From NCBI RefSeq assembly GCF_029051725.1, contig NZ_JAACFU010000026.1, positions 1-64,000 on the forward strand: a stretch of DNA of 64,000 nucleotides, written 5' to 3'. Positions 54,889-63,527 of the stretch are shown here, in pieces (position 1 is the stretch's first letter; every line of letters starts with the position of its first letter). Origin of the DNA: Bradyrhizobium sp. CSS354 (GTDB lineage Bacteria; Pseudomonadota; Alphaproteobacteria; Rhizobiales; Xanthobacteraceae). The notes beneath the pieces were generated by a model, which was not told where the DNA came from, searched no databases, and saw only the letters and a program-made list of their open reading frames with translations. Both the position numbers and the translations under genes were made by a program.

Positions 54889-57609
54889 TTACGCCGCGAG
54901 CTTGCGCAGCACGTAGTGCAGGATGCCGCCGTTGCGGTAATATTCGAGCTCGTCCAGCGTATCGATGCGGCAGAGCAGCGAAACGCGCTGCAGCGAACCG
55001 TCGCCGGAGACGATCTCCGCGGTCAGCTTCTGGCGCGGCTTGAGGTCGCCGACGAGGCCGCGCAGCGTGACCTTCTCGTCGCCCTTCAGACCGAGCGACG
55101 ACCAGGAGGTGCCGTCCTCGAAGGTCAGCGGCAGCACACCCATGCCGACCAGGTTGGAGCGGTGGATGCGCTCGAAGCTCTGGCAGATCACGGCGCGCAC
55201 GCCGAGCAGACGCGTGCCCTTCGCGGCCCAGTCGCGCGAGGAGCCGTTGCCGTATTCGGCGCCGGCGAACACCACCAGCGGCACCTGCTCCTGCTGGTAC
55301 TTCATCGCGGCGTCGTAAATCGACATCTGCTCGCCGTCGGGCCAGTGCTTGGTGAGGCCGCCTTCCGGAATATTGCCGTCGGCGCCCTTCAACATGAAGT
55401 TCTTGATGCGGATATTGGCGAAGGTGCCGCGCATCATGACTTCGTGGTTGCCGCGCCGCGTGCCGTACTGGTTGAAGTCGGCCGGACGCACCTGGTGCTC
55501 GCTGAGATATTTGCCCGCGGGCGAGGTGAGCTTGATCGAACCGGCCGGCGAGATGTGGTCGGTGGTGATCTTGTCGCCGAACATGGCGAGGATGCGGGCC
55601 TCGACGATGTCGGTGACCGGCTCCGGCTCCTTCTTCATGCCTTCGAAATAGGGCGGGTTCTGCACATAGGTCGAGCTCATGTTCCAGCGATAGGTCTCGC
55701 TTTCGACCGTCTTGATCTTGCGCCAGTTGGTGTCGCCCTTGAACACGTCGGCATATTTCTTCTTGAAGATCGCCGCGGTCACGAACTTCTTCATGAAGGC
55801 GTTGATCTCCTTCGTCGTCGGCCAGATGTCCTTCAGGTAGACCGGCTTGCCGTCCTTGCCTTCACCGAGCGGTTCGACCGCGAGATTCTTGGTGACGCTG
55901 CCTGCGAGCGCGTGGGCGACCACGAGCGGCGGCGAGGCCAGATAGTTCGCCTGCACGTCTGGCGAGACGCGGCCTTCGAAGTTGCGGTTACCGGAGAGCA
56001 CGGCAGCCGCGACGATGCCGTTGTCGTTGATCGACTTCGAGATCTCCTCGGGCAGCGGACCGGAATTACCGATGCAGGTGGTGCAGCCGAAGCCGACCAG
56101 GTTGAAGCCGACCTTGTCGAGATCGGCCTGCAGACCGGAATCGGCGAGATAGGCCGCCACCACCTGGCTGCCCGGGGCGAGCGAGGTCTTCACCCACGGC
56201 TTGGCCTTGAGGCCCTTCGCCGCGGCGTTGCGCGCCAGCAGACCGGCACCGATCAGCACGCTCGGGTTCGAGGTGTTGGTGCAGGAGGTGATCGCGGCGA
56301 TGACGACGTCGCCATGGCCGATGTCGAACTTCTTGCCTTCGACCGGGAAGCGCTTCGCCGGCTCCTCGGCCTTCTTGTATTCGCTGGCGAGGGCGAGCGA
56401 GAAGCCCTCGGCCACGGACGGCAGCGCAATGCGGCCTTCGGGCCGCTTCGGACCGGCCATCGACGGCACGACGTCGCCGAGGTCGAGCGTCAGCGTCTCC
56501 GTGAACACCGGATCGGGCGACTTGGCGGTGCGGAACAGCCCTTGCGCTTTCGCATAGGCCTGCACCAGCGCGACGCGCGCCGAGGCGCGGCCGGAGGTCT
56601 TGAGATAATCGAGTGCGGCGGCATCGACCGGGAAGAAGCCGCAGGTCGCGCCATATTCGGGCGCCATGTTGGCGATGGTCGCCTTGTCGGCGACCGAGAG
56701 ATGGTCGAGCCCGGGGCCGAAGAATTCGACGAACTTGCCGACGACGCCGAGCTTGCGCAGCATCTGCGTGACCGTCAGCACGAGGTCGGTCGCAGTGACC
56801 CCTTCCTTCATCGCGCCCTTCAGCTTGAAGCCGACGACGTTGGGCAGCAGCATCGACAGCGGCTGGCCGAGCATGCAGGCTTCCGCCTCGATGCCGCCGA
56901 CGCCCCAGCCGAGCACGGCGAGACCGTTGACCATGGTGGTGTGGGAATCGGTGCCGACCAGCGAGTCGGGATAGGCGACCTCGAAGGTGCCGGTCTTCTT
57001 GCCGACCGTCATCTTCTCCTTCTTGGTCCAGACCGTCTGGGAGAGATATTCGAGATTGACCTGGTGGCAGATGCCGGTGCCGGGCGGCACGACGGAGAAG
57101 TTCGAGAACGCCTTCTGGCCCCATTTCAGGAACTCGTAGCGCTCCTGGTTCTGCTTGTATTCCTCGGTGACGTTCTTGCCGAAGGCCTTGTTGTCGCCGA
57201 AGAAGTTCACGATCACGGAGTGGTCGATGACGAGGTCGACCGGCACCAGCGGATTGATCTTCTCGGCGTCGCCGCCGAGCTTCTGCATCGCGTTGCGCAT
57301 CGCGGCGAGATCGACCACGGCGGGCACGCCGGTGAAGTCCTGCATCAGCACGCGCGCCGGGCGGAAGGCAATCTCATGCTCCAGCGACTTCTTGCGCAGC
57401 CACTTCGACACCGCGACGATGTCTGCCTTCTTGACCGAGCGGCCGTCCTCGTTGCGGAGCAGGTTCTCGAGCAAAACCTTCATTGAGTAGGGGAGTTTCG
57501 AAATTCCCTTCAGACCATTCTTCTCGGCCGTGGGCAGGCTGTAATAAACATAGGTCTTGGCGCCGACCTTGAGGGTCTTTTTGCATTTGAAGCTGTCGAG
57601 CGAGGTCAT
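54889..57609 (-). CDS. acnA: Aconitate hydratase A
   Basis: The 906-residue enzyme interconverts citrate and isocitrate using a 4Fe-4S cluster. Cluster cysteines are in AAITSCTNTSNPSVLIGAG (about 440) and GFGCTTCIGNSGPL (about 506-509). DSHTTMVNGLAVLGWGVGGIEAEA and the swivel-domain GAEYGNGSSRDWAAKG are typical of AcnA. The start MTSLDSFKCKKTL is normal. It is divergent from ccmA. A small hairpin sits in its leader. Confidence 0.98.
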   Translation of the reverse strand: MTSLDSFKCKKTLKVGAKTYVYYSLPTAEKNGLKGISKLPYSMKVLLENLLRNEDGRSVKKADIVAVSKWLRKKSLEHEIAFRPARVLMQDFTGVPAVVDLAAMRNAMQKLGGDAEKINPLVPVDLVIDHSVIVNFFGDNKAFGKNVTEEYKQNQERYEFLKWGQKAFSNFSVVPPGTGICHQVNLEYLSQTVWTKKEKMTVGKKTGTFEVAYPDSLVGTDSHTTMVNGLAVLGWGVGGIEAEACMLGQPLSMLLPNVVGFKLKGAMKEGVTATDLVLTVTQMLRKLGVVGKFVEFFGPGLDHLSVADKATIANMAPEYGATCGFFPVDAAALDYLKTSGRASARVALVQAYAKAQGLFRTAKSPDPVFTETLTLDLGDVVPSMAGPKRPEGRIALPSVAEGFSLALASEYKKAEEPAKRFPVEGKKFDIGHGDVVIAAITSCTNTSNPSVLIGAGLLARNAAAKGLKAKPWVKTSLAPGSQVVAAYLADSGLQADLDKVGFNLVGFGCTTCIGNSGPLPEEISKSINDNGIVAAAVLSGNRNFEGRVSPDVQANYLASPPLVVAHALAGSVTKNLAVEPLGEGKDGKPVYLKDIWPTTKEINAFMKKFVTAAIFKKKYADVFKGDTNWRKIKTVESETYRWNMSSTYVQNPPYFEGMKKEPEPVTDIVEARILAMFGDKITTDHISPAGSIKLTSPAGKYLSEHQVRPADFNQYGTRRGNHEVMMRGTFANIRIKNFMLKGADGNIPEGGLTKHWPDGEQMSIYDAAMKYQQEQVPLVVFAGAEYGNGSSRDWAAKGTRLLGVRAVICQSFERIHRSNLVGMGVLPLTFEDGTSWSSLGLKGDEKVTLRGLVGDLKPRQKLTAEIVSGDGSLQRVSLLCRIDTLDELEYYRNGGILHYVLRKLAA

Positions 57610-57632
57610 GTAGGAAATCCCAATTGTTAGTT

Positions 57633-57650
57633 ATACCCGGCAAGGGGTAT
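57633..57650 (-). promoter_or_regulatory. Small inverted repeat in the acnA leader
   Basis: ATACCC and GGGTAT are separated by six bases and lie 24-41 bases upstream of the acnA ATG. On the RNA they would form a short hairpin; on DNA they could be an operator half-site pair. Confidence 0.4.
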
Positions 57651-57852
57651 TTTAACACCGTCAGCGGAGCAGGCTGGGCCGCTTGCAGGGGCAGGTTGAG
57701 TTGCTGCATCAAGTAGTTCCGGGCTTATAGAAGCTTTCTAACCGCGCCGCCACAGCCACAATCGCGCCGCGGCAATCCGCGAGCCAAAAATTCCCATGCG
57801 CTACCCCAAGTTTTCCTGAGGCCTGGCTTTGAGCGGATCGATACGAGGCAAG

Positions 57853-58455
57853 ATGCAGCTTTCCGGACGCGGGGTCATTTGCGTGCGGGGCGGGCGCGAG
57901 GTGTTTTCCGGGCTCGATTTCGAGGCCGGCTCCGGCGAAGCCGTGGCGGTCGTCGGCCGCAACGGATCGGGCAAGACGTCGCTGCTGCGGCTGATCGCGG
58001 GCCTGCTCATTCCGGCGGGCGGCACGATCGCGCTGGACGGAGGCGACACCGAGCTGACTTTGCCAGAGCAATGCCACTATCTCGGCCATCGCGACGCCCT
58101 GAAGCCGGCCCTGAGCGTGGCGGAGAATCTGACATTCTGGGCCGATTTTCTCGGCGGCGAGCGTTTTGAGGCCGGCGAGAGCCTCGCCACCGTCGGGCTC
58201 GACCATGCCGCCGATCTGCCCGCCGCCTTCCTGTCCGCCGGCCAGCGCCGCCGGCTCTCGCTTGCCCGGCTATTGACCGTGCGCCGCCCGGTCTGGCTGT
58301 TGGACGAGCCGACCAACGCGCTGGATGTCGCGGGACAGGACATGTTTTCCGGATTGATGCGAGAGCACTTGGCGCGCGGCGGCCTGATCATCGCCGCCAC
58401 CCACGCCCCGCTCGGGATCGATTCGCGGGAGCTGCGGATCGGGGGGATGGCGTGA
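57853..58455 (+). CDS. ccmA: Heme exporter ATP-binding protein CcmA
   Basis: The 200-residue ABC ATPase has Walker A GRNGSGKTSLLRL, signature LSAGQRRRLSLARLL, Walker B VWLLDEPTNALD and switch His in ATHAPLG. CcmAB with CcmC and CcmD drives release of holo-CcmE during cytochrome c maturation. ATG 57853 is chosen over a TTG at 57829. In B. japonicum this gene set was named cycVWZXY. A palindromic repeat sits between it and ccmB. Confidence 0.95.
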   Translation: MQLSGRGVICVRGGREVFSGLDFEAGSGEAVAVVGRNGSGKTSLLRLIAGLLIPAGGTIALDGGDTELTLPEQCHYLGHRDALKPALSVAENLTFWADFLGGERFEAGESLATVGLDHAADLPAAFLSAGQRRRLSLARLLTVRRPVWLLDEPTNALDVAGQDMFSGLMREHLARGGLIIAATHAPLGIDSRELRIGGMA

Positions 58456-58529
58456 TTCCGATGGACCATCAGTTTTCCAAGCGGCTGGGTGCCGCTCTCG
58501 CACCCAGGACGCAGTCGTCGCCGCGGGCT

Positions 58530-58653
58530 CCCTCGCCTCTCCCGCTTGCGGGAGAGGTCGGCGCGCAGCGCCGGGTGAGGGTTCTCTCCTCTGGGGGAAT
58601 CTTCGTTGTCGAGACACCCTCTCCCCAACCCTCCCCCGCAAGCGGGGGAGGGA
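58530..58653. repeat. Palindromic repeat, family G, inside the ccm operon
   Basis: CCTCTCCCGCTTGCGGGAGAGG on the left and CCTCCCCCGCAAGCGGGGGAGG on the right are each palindromic and also complementary to one another; GTGAGGGTTCTCTC lies between. It separates ccmA from ccmB. The left arm recurs at 22608-22629. Confidence 0.82.
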
Positions 58654-58687
58654 GCGCACCGGGCCTGAGGCACAATGGGAGCCCCCC

Positions 58688-59356
58688 ATGACCGCCCTGT
58701 CCGCCCTCATTCGCCGGGACATCCGGATCGCGCTCCGCGTCGGCGGTGGGGCGTTGATTGGCGTGCTGTTCTTCCTGACTGTGGTGGTGCTGATGCCGTT
58801 TGCGGTGGGGCCGGATCTGGCACTGCTGTCGCGGCTCGGGCCGGCGATCCTGTGGCTGGGGGCGCTGCTGGCGAGCCTGCTGACCCTGGACCGGCTGTTC
58901 ATGGCCGACCACGAGGACGGCTCGCTCGACCTGATCACAATGAGCCGGACCCCGCTGGAACTCGCCTGCGCGGCGAAAGCGCTGGCGCATTGGCTGGCGG
59001 CGGGCCTGCCGCTGATCGTCGCAACCCCCGTGCTCGGCCTGCTGCTCAACCTCGACATGGTCGCGACCGGCTCGGTGGCGCTGACGCTGCTCGCCGGCAC
59101 CCCCGCGCTGACGTTTACCGGGATGATCGGTGCGGCGCTGGCGGTGACGCTGCATCGTGGCGGCTTGCTGATGGCGGTCCTGGTGCTGCCGCTGTCGATC
59201 CCGGTGCTGATTTTCGGCGTCGCGGCCTCGCAGGCGGCGATCGTCGGCCCCATGACGTTCGGCGCGCCGTTCTCGATCCTCTGCGCGCTGTCGCTGGTCA
59301 GCCTCGTGATCGGTCCCTTCGCGGCTGCGGCGAGCCTGAAGCATGGGCTGGATTGA
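58688..59356 (+). CDS. ccmB: Heme exporter permease CcmB
   Basis: The 222-residue integral membrane protein has six predicted helices. LIRRDIRIALRVGGGALIG at the start, ADHEDGSLDLITMSRTPLELACAAKALAHWL in the middle and LPLSIPVLIFGVAA are characteristic of CcmB. It pairs with CcmA. Confidence 0.95.
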   Translation: MTALSALIRRDIRIALRVGGGALIGVLFFLTVVVLMPFAVGPDLALLSRLGPAILWLGALLASLLTLDRLFMADHEDGSLDLITMSRTPLELACAAKALAHWLAAGLPLIVATPVLGLLLNLDMVATGSVALTLLAGTPALTFTGMIGAALAVTLHRGGLLMAVLVLPLSIPVLIFGVAASQAAIVGPMTFGAPFSILCALSLVSLVIGPFAAAASLKHGLD

Positions 59357-59447
59357 GATGGACCGGACTGACCTTGACCCCGATCAACTTTCGCTGCCGA
59401 CTTTCGTGCTGATTGCGTGAGCGCTTACCTGTGATTATCAGGATACC

Positions 59448-60236
59448 ATGACGCTGATCGACCTTGCCAACCCGACACGGTTCCTCGCGCTGACGGGGCG
59501 GCTCTTGCCGTGGCTTGCGGCTGCGACAATCATCCTGCTCACGATCGGGCTCTATCAGTCCGCCACCGCGCCCGACGACTATCAGCAGGGCGCGACGGTG
59601 AAGATCATGTTCATCCACGTGCCCAATGCCTGGCTGTCGATGTTCGTGTGGGGCGTGATGAGCATCGCCTCGCTGGGCACGCTGGTGTGGCGGCATCCGC
59701 TCGCCGACGTCGCCGCCAAGGCGGCAGCACCGATCGGCGCCGCCTTCACCTTCCTTGCGCTGCTGACCGGATCGCTGTGGGGCCGGCCGATGTGGGGCAC
59801 CTATTGGGAATGGGACGCGCGGCTGACCTCGGTGCTGATCCTGTTCCTGATGTATCTCGGCCTGATGGCACTGTGGCGCGCGGTCGACGAGCCCTCCCGC
59901 GCGGCGCGCGCCGCCGCCGTGCTGACCCTGGTCGGCGCGATCAACCTGCCCATCATCAAGTTCTCGGTCGACTGGTGGAACACGCTGCACCAGCCAGCCT
60001 CGGTGATGCGGATGGGCGGCTCGTCGCTCGACAAATCGTTCCTGATTCCGCTGCTGGTGATGGCGGTCGGGTTCACCCTGCTGTTCGTCACGCTGCATCT
60101 GGCTGCGATGCGCAACGAAATTTTGCGCCGGCGCGTGCGATCTCTGCAGATGATGCAGGCGAGCCGTGTGGCGTTTTCAGAAGTCGGTATCAGTTCGCGT
60201 GAAGACAGCACGTCAAAAGAAGTTGGGGCTGCATGA
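59448..60236 (+). CDS. ccmC: Heme handling protein CcmC
   Basis: The 262-residue protein has six membrane helices and the tryptophan-rich WWD-type motif WGRPMWGTYWEWDARLT (about 108-124), with heme-ligand histidines expected in HVPNAW and NTLHQPAS. It loads heme onto CcmE. The last 20 or so residues (from about VAFSEVGISS) are encoded by a diverged copy of the dispersed repeat seen at 3.5 and 21.9 kb, so the C-terminal tail seems to be repeat-derived. The stop overlaps the ccmD start. Confidence 0.96.
   Translation: MTLIDLANPTRFLALTGRLLPWLAAATIILLTIGLYQSATAPDDYQQGATVKIMFIHVPNAWLSMFVWGVMSIASLGTLVWRHPLADVAAKAAAPIGAAFTFLALLTGSLWGRPMWGTYWEWDARLTSVLILFLMYLGLMALWRAVDEPSRAARAAAVLTLVGAINLPIIKFSVDWWNTLHQPASVMRMGGSSLDKSFLIPLLVMAVGFTLLFVTLHLAAMRNEILRRRVRSLQMMQASRVAFSEVGISSREDSTSKEVGAA
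60168..60220. repeat. Diverged dispersed repeat tail within ccmC
   Basis: Read on the minus strand this piece matches the tail of the repeats at 3487-3590 and 21899-22008: TTTTGACG, CTTCACGCGAAC, GATACC, ACTT and GAAAACGC occur in the same order and spacing. It is in frame with ccmC and ends about 15 bases before its stop. Confidence 0.75.
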
Positions 60237-60418
60237 TCATGTCGCTCGGCCCCTACGCGTCTTTCATCGTGACATCCTATGCCGCGGCCGCGCTCGTGGT
60301 CGTGCTCCTGATCGGCTGGATCGTGCTCGATTATCGCAGCCAGACACAGCGCCTGCGCGAGTTCGAGCGCAGCGGCGTGACCCGCCGCTCCGGCCGTAGC
60401 GCCACGGACACACCATGA
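60233..60418 (+). CDS. ccmD: Heme exporter protein CcmD
   Basis: The 61-residue protein has one membrane helix (about 10-32, SFIVTSYAAAALVVVLLIGW) and a basic cytoplasmic tail with YRSQTQRLREFE, the usual CcmD form. It starts at ATG 60233, overlapping the ccmC stop, or at ATG 60239. It stabilises the CcmABC complex. Confidence 0.9.
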   Translation: MIMSLGPYASFIVTSYAAAALVVVLLIGWIVLDYRSQTQRLREFERSGVTRRSGRSATDTP

Positions 60419-60999
60419 GCGATCAATCGACCTCAGCTCCGCCGCAGCGCCGCACCTTCCTGATGGTGCTGCCGTTGATTGCCTTCATCGGCCTGGCGCT
60501 GCTGTTCTGGTTCCGGCTCGGCAGCGGCGATCCCTCGCGGATCCCTTCCGCGCTGATCGGACGCCCCGCGCCGCAAACCATGCTGCCGCCGCTCGAGGGA
60601 TTGCAGGCCGACAACGCGCAGATTCCCGGCCTCGATCCCGCTGCGTTCAAGGGCAAGGTCAGCCTCGTCAATGTCTGGGCGTCCTGGTGCGTGCCATGCC
60701 ACGACGAGGCGCCGCTCCTGACCGAATTGGCAAAAGACAAGCGCTTCCAGCTCGTCGGCATCAACTACAAGGATGCCGCCGACAATGCGCGGCGCTTCCT
60801 CGGGCGCTACGGCAACCCGTTCGGCCACGTCGGCGTCGATGCCAACGGCCGCGCCTCGATCGAATGGGGCGTCTATGGCGTGCCGGAGACTTTCGTCGTC
60901 GGTCGCGAAGGCACCATCGTCTACAAGCTGGTGGGACCGATCACGCCGGACAATCTGCGGACCGTGTTGTTGCCGCAGATGGAGAAGGCGTTGAGATAG
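60415..60999 (+). CDS. ccmG: Thiol:disulfide interchange protein CcmG (DsbE)
   Basis: The 194-residue protein has a membrane anchor (about 17-35) and a periplasmic thioredoxin domain with active site WASWCVPCHDEAP (Cys near 90 and 93) and cis-Pro in GVPETFVVGREG. It reduces apocytochrome c cysteines for heme attachment. Its ATG overlaps the ccmD stop. CcmE, F and H genes are not in this window. Confidence 0.96.
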   Translation: MSDQSTSAPPQRRTFLMVLPLIAFIGLALLFWFRLGSGDPSRIPSALIGRPAPQTMLPPLEGLQADNAQIPGLDPAAFKGKVSLVNVWASWCVPCHDEAPLLTELAKDKRFQLVGINYKDAADNARRFLGRYGNPFGHVGVDANGRASIEWGVYGVPETFVVGREGTIVYKLVGPITPDNLRTVLLPQMEKALR

Positions 61000-61004
61000 T
61001 CGCC

Positions 61005-61083
61005 GTCATTCCGGGGCGATGCGACAGCATCGAACCCGGAATCTCGAGATTCCGGGTTCACGCTTCGCGTGCCCCGGAATGAC
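61005..61083. repeat. Palindromic intergenic repeat, family D copy 4
   Basis: GTCATTCCGGGGCGATGCGA and GCGTGCCCCGGAATGAC bound the copy, with centre CCGGAATCTCGAGATTCCGG a perfect palindrome. It lies between the convergent ccmG and yciB and can serve both. Confidence 0.88.
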
Positions 61084-61095
61084 TCCAACCACTTC

Positions 61096-61698
61096 TTACC
61101 CCTTCCGCACGTCGCCCGCCTCGGCCTCGCTCGCTTCCAGCGACGCTGGCTCGAGGTGATAACGCTTGGTCAGCGGCATCTGGGCGATGGCGAAGATCAT
61201 GGTGATCGGCGTGACGCCGAACACCTTGAAGTTCACCCAGAAGTCCGTGCTCTGGGTGCGCCAGACGATCTCGTTCAACACCGCCATGCCGGCGAAGAAC
61301 AGCGCCCAGCGCAGCGTCAGGATGCGCCAGCCCTGCGGCGTCAAATTGAACATCTGGTCGAACATCACGGCGATGAAGGAGCGGCCGAACAACAGGCCGC
61401 CGCCGAGGATCACGGCGAACAAAGCGTAGATGATGGTCGGCTTGAGCTTGATGAAGGTCTCGTCGTGCAGCGCGAGAGTCAGCGTGCCGAACACCAGCAC
61501 GATGACGCCTGTCACGATCGCCATGATCGGGATGTGGCGCGTCACCACATAGGAGGCGATCATCGCCGCGACGATCGCGACCATGAAGGCGCCGGTCGCG
61601 GCGAACAGGTTGAACTTGGCATTGACGAAGAAGAACACGAGCAGCGGCCCGAGCTCGGTCGCAAGCTTGAACAGCGGGTGCGGCTGGGTCTTGTCCAT
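61096..61698 (-). CDS. yciB: Septation protein A / inner membrane YciB
   Basis: The 200-residue membrane protein has five helices. KLATELGPLLVFFFVNAKFNLFAATGAFM at the start and NEIVWRTQSTDFWVNFKVFGVTPITMIFAIAQMPL near the end are diagnostic. It affects septation and envelope integrity. It starts three bases after the ftsY stop, so the two are probably co-translated. Confidence 0.95.
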   Translation of the reverse strand: MDKTQPHPLFKLATELGPLLVFFFVNAKFNLFAATGAFMVAIVAAMIASYVVTRHIPIMAIVTGVIVLVFGTLTLALHDETFIKLKPTIIYALFAVILGGGLLFGRSFIAVMFDQMFNLTPQGWRILTLRWALFFAGMAVLNEIVWRTQSTDFWVNFKVFGVTPITMIFAIAQMPLTKRYHLEPASLEASEAEAGDVRKG

Positions 61699-61701
61699 TC
61701 T

Positions 61702-62649
61702 TCAGCTTTCGATTCCGGCGATGGCGCGGGCGAAATCGCGCGCGGTGAACGGCGCGAGATCGTCGACGCCTTCGCCGACGCCGATGAAATGCACCGGCAG
61801 TTTGAATTTTTCCGCGAGCGCCACCAGGATGCCGCCACGAGCGGTGCCGTCGAGCTTTGTCATCACGAGGCCGGTGACCCCCGCGGTGCGATGGAACGCC
61901 TCGACCTGCGATAGCGCGTTCTGGCCGACGGTGGCGTCCAGCACGAGCAGCACCGCATGCGGCGCTGTCGCGTCCACCTTGCGGATGACGCGCACGACTT
62001 TTTCGAGCTCGTTCATCAGCTCGGCCTTGTTCTGAAGCCGCCCGGCGGTGTCGATCAGGAGCACGTCGATGGCCTGCTCCTTCGCCGCCGTCAGCGCGTT
62101 GAAGGCAAGGCTCGCCGAATCCGAGCCTTGCGCACCTGCTATGACGGGGGTCCTGGTGCGCTCGCCCCAGACCTTGAGCTGCTCGATCGCTGCTGCGCGA
62201 AACGTGTCGCCGGCCGCCAGCATCACCTTGCGGCCTTCGGACGCGAATTTTTGCGAGAGTTTCCCGATGGTGGTGGTCTTGCCGGAGCCGTTGACGCCGA
62301 CCACGAGGATGACGAACGGCTTCTTGCCGGCGTCGATCTCGAGCGGTTTCGCCACCGCCGCCAGCACCTTCTCGACTTCGGTCGCGACGACGTCCTTGAC
62401 CTCGTCCGCCGAGATCGCCTTGTCGTAGCGCCCCGTGCCGACGGCATCCGCGATCCGCACCGCGACCGAGGTGCCGAGGTCGGCGCGCAGCAGCACGTCC
62501 TCGATGTCGTCGAGCATGGCGCGGTCGAGCTTGCGCTTGGTGACGAGGTCGGCGACCGCAGTCCCGAGCGAGGACGAGGTGCGCTTCAGCCCGTCGGACA
62601 GGCGGCGCCACCAGCTCAGCTTGGGGGTCTCGGGGGTGGTATCGTTCAT
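61702..62649 (-). CDS. ftsY: Signal recognition particle receptor FtsY
   Basis: The 315-residue SRP receptor has the NG domain: N-terminal helices, G1 GVNGSGKTTTIGKLS (about 119-133), the DTFRAAAIEQL segment, G3 DTAGRLQNKAELM and G4 TKLDGTARGG. The acidic A domain of enterobacterial FtsY is absent, as usual in alphaproteobacteria. It docks SRP-ribosome complexes at the membrane. Confidence 0.97.
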   Translation of the reverse strand: MNDTTPETPKLSWWRRLSDGLKRTSSSLGTAVADLVTKRKLDRAMLDDIEDVLLRADLGTSVAVRIADAVGTGRYDKAISADEVKDVVATEVEKVLAAVAKPLEIDAGKKPFVILVVGVNGSGKTTTIGKLSQKFASEGRKVMLAAGDTFRAAAIEQLKVWGERTRTPVIAGAQGSDSASLAFNALTAAKEQAIDVLLIDTAGRLQNKAELMNELEKVVRVIRKVDATAPHAVLLVLDATVGQNALSQVEAFHRTAGVTGLVMTKLDGTARGGILVALAEKFKLPVHFIGVGEGVDDLAPFTARDFARAIAGIES

Positions 62650-62709
62650 GGTGGCGGTGTGTTAGCCGTTCCGGCTCCCAAACGAAAGTCTTGACCGAAA
62701 GTCCTGCAA

Positions 62710-63411
62710 TTGCTCGATGTTCCCGAATTGACCGCCGACGAAATCCTGGCGCGCGTGCTCCATCGCGACGGATTGATGCTGGTCATCGACAAGCCGGCCG
62801 GGCTGCCGGTGCATCGCGGACCCAAGGGCGGCGCCAATCTGGAAACCTCCTTCGACGCGCTCCGTTTCGGCCTGCCGCGGCCGCCGGTGCTGGCCCACCG
62901 GCTGGACAAGGACACCTCCGGTTGCCTCGTGCTCGGCCGCCATCGCAAGGCGACGGCCTCGCTCGGCCTGCTGTTCAAGCATGGCAAAATCGGCAAGACC
63001 TACTGGACCATCGTCGAGGGCGGCCCCACCGAGGACGAAGGCACCATCGACATGCCCCTCGGGCGGCTGAACGCCGAACGCGGCTGGTGGCAGAAGCCAG
63101 ATCCCGAGGGCCAGAAGGCCATCACCAACTGGAAGGTGATGGGCCGGGGCCATGGCCTGACCTGGCTCGCCATGGAACCGGTGACCGGGCGAACCCATCA
63201 ATTGCGGGTGCATTCGTCCGCGACCGGCTGGCCGATCTTTGGCGATAACATTTACGGCAACGGCCCGCGCTTCGGCGAGCCGAAGCTGCACCTGCATTCC
63301 CGCGAGATCGTGGTGCCGATCTCCCGGAACAAGGAGCCGGTCCGCGTGGTGGCGCCCGCCCCGCCCCACATGCACGAGCGGCTCCGCGCCTGCGGGTGGA
63401 ATGGAGAATAG
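62710..63411 (+). CDS. RluA-family 23S/tRNA pseudouridine synthase
   Basis: The 233-residue protein has the RluA catalytic motif HRLDKDTSGCLVLGR (Asp near 65), LVIDKPAGLPVHRGP before it and GRTHQLRVHSSATGWPIFGD after it. No S4 domain is present. It isomerises uridine to pseudouridine in an RNA not specified by context. There is no ATG in frame ahead of the conserved part; TTG 62710 is used (CTG 62704 is possible). It is divergent from ftsY. Confidence 0.92.
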   Translation: MLDVPELTADEILARVLHRDGLMLVIDKPAGLPVHRGPKGGANLETSFDALRFGLPRPPVLAHRLDKDTSGCLVLGRHRKATASLGLLFKHGKIGKTYWTIVEGGPTEDEGTIDMPLGRLNAERGWWQKPDPEGQKAITNWKVMGRGHGLTWLAMEPVTGRTHQLRVHSSATGWPIFGDNIYGNGPRFGEPKLHLHSREIVVPISRNKEPVRVVAPAPPHMHERLRACGWNGE

Positions 63412-63527
63412 TGACCGACCCTGCTCGGTCCTGGGGCATGGTTTACGAAACGTTCAGTGCTCGTCTCTAATGATAGCGGTTGCTTAGAACAAGCTTCCGT
63501 CAATCTGCTCAGGACGAGCTGCGCGTC

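Noticed and set aside
54631..57486. A 951-residue frame on the plus strand opposite acnA
   Set aside because: It is a shadow of acnA in GC-rich DNA: Arg, Asp, His and Leu-rich, no family motif and no ribosome binding site, while acnA on the other strand is beyond doubt.
58452..58691. A 79-residue frame between ccmA and ccmB
   Set aside because: Almost all of it is translated family G repeat sequence.
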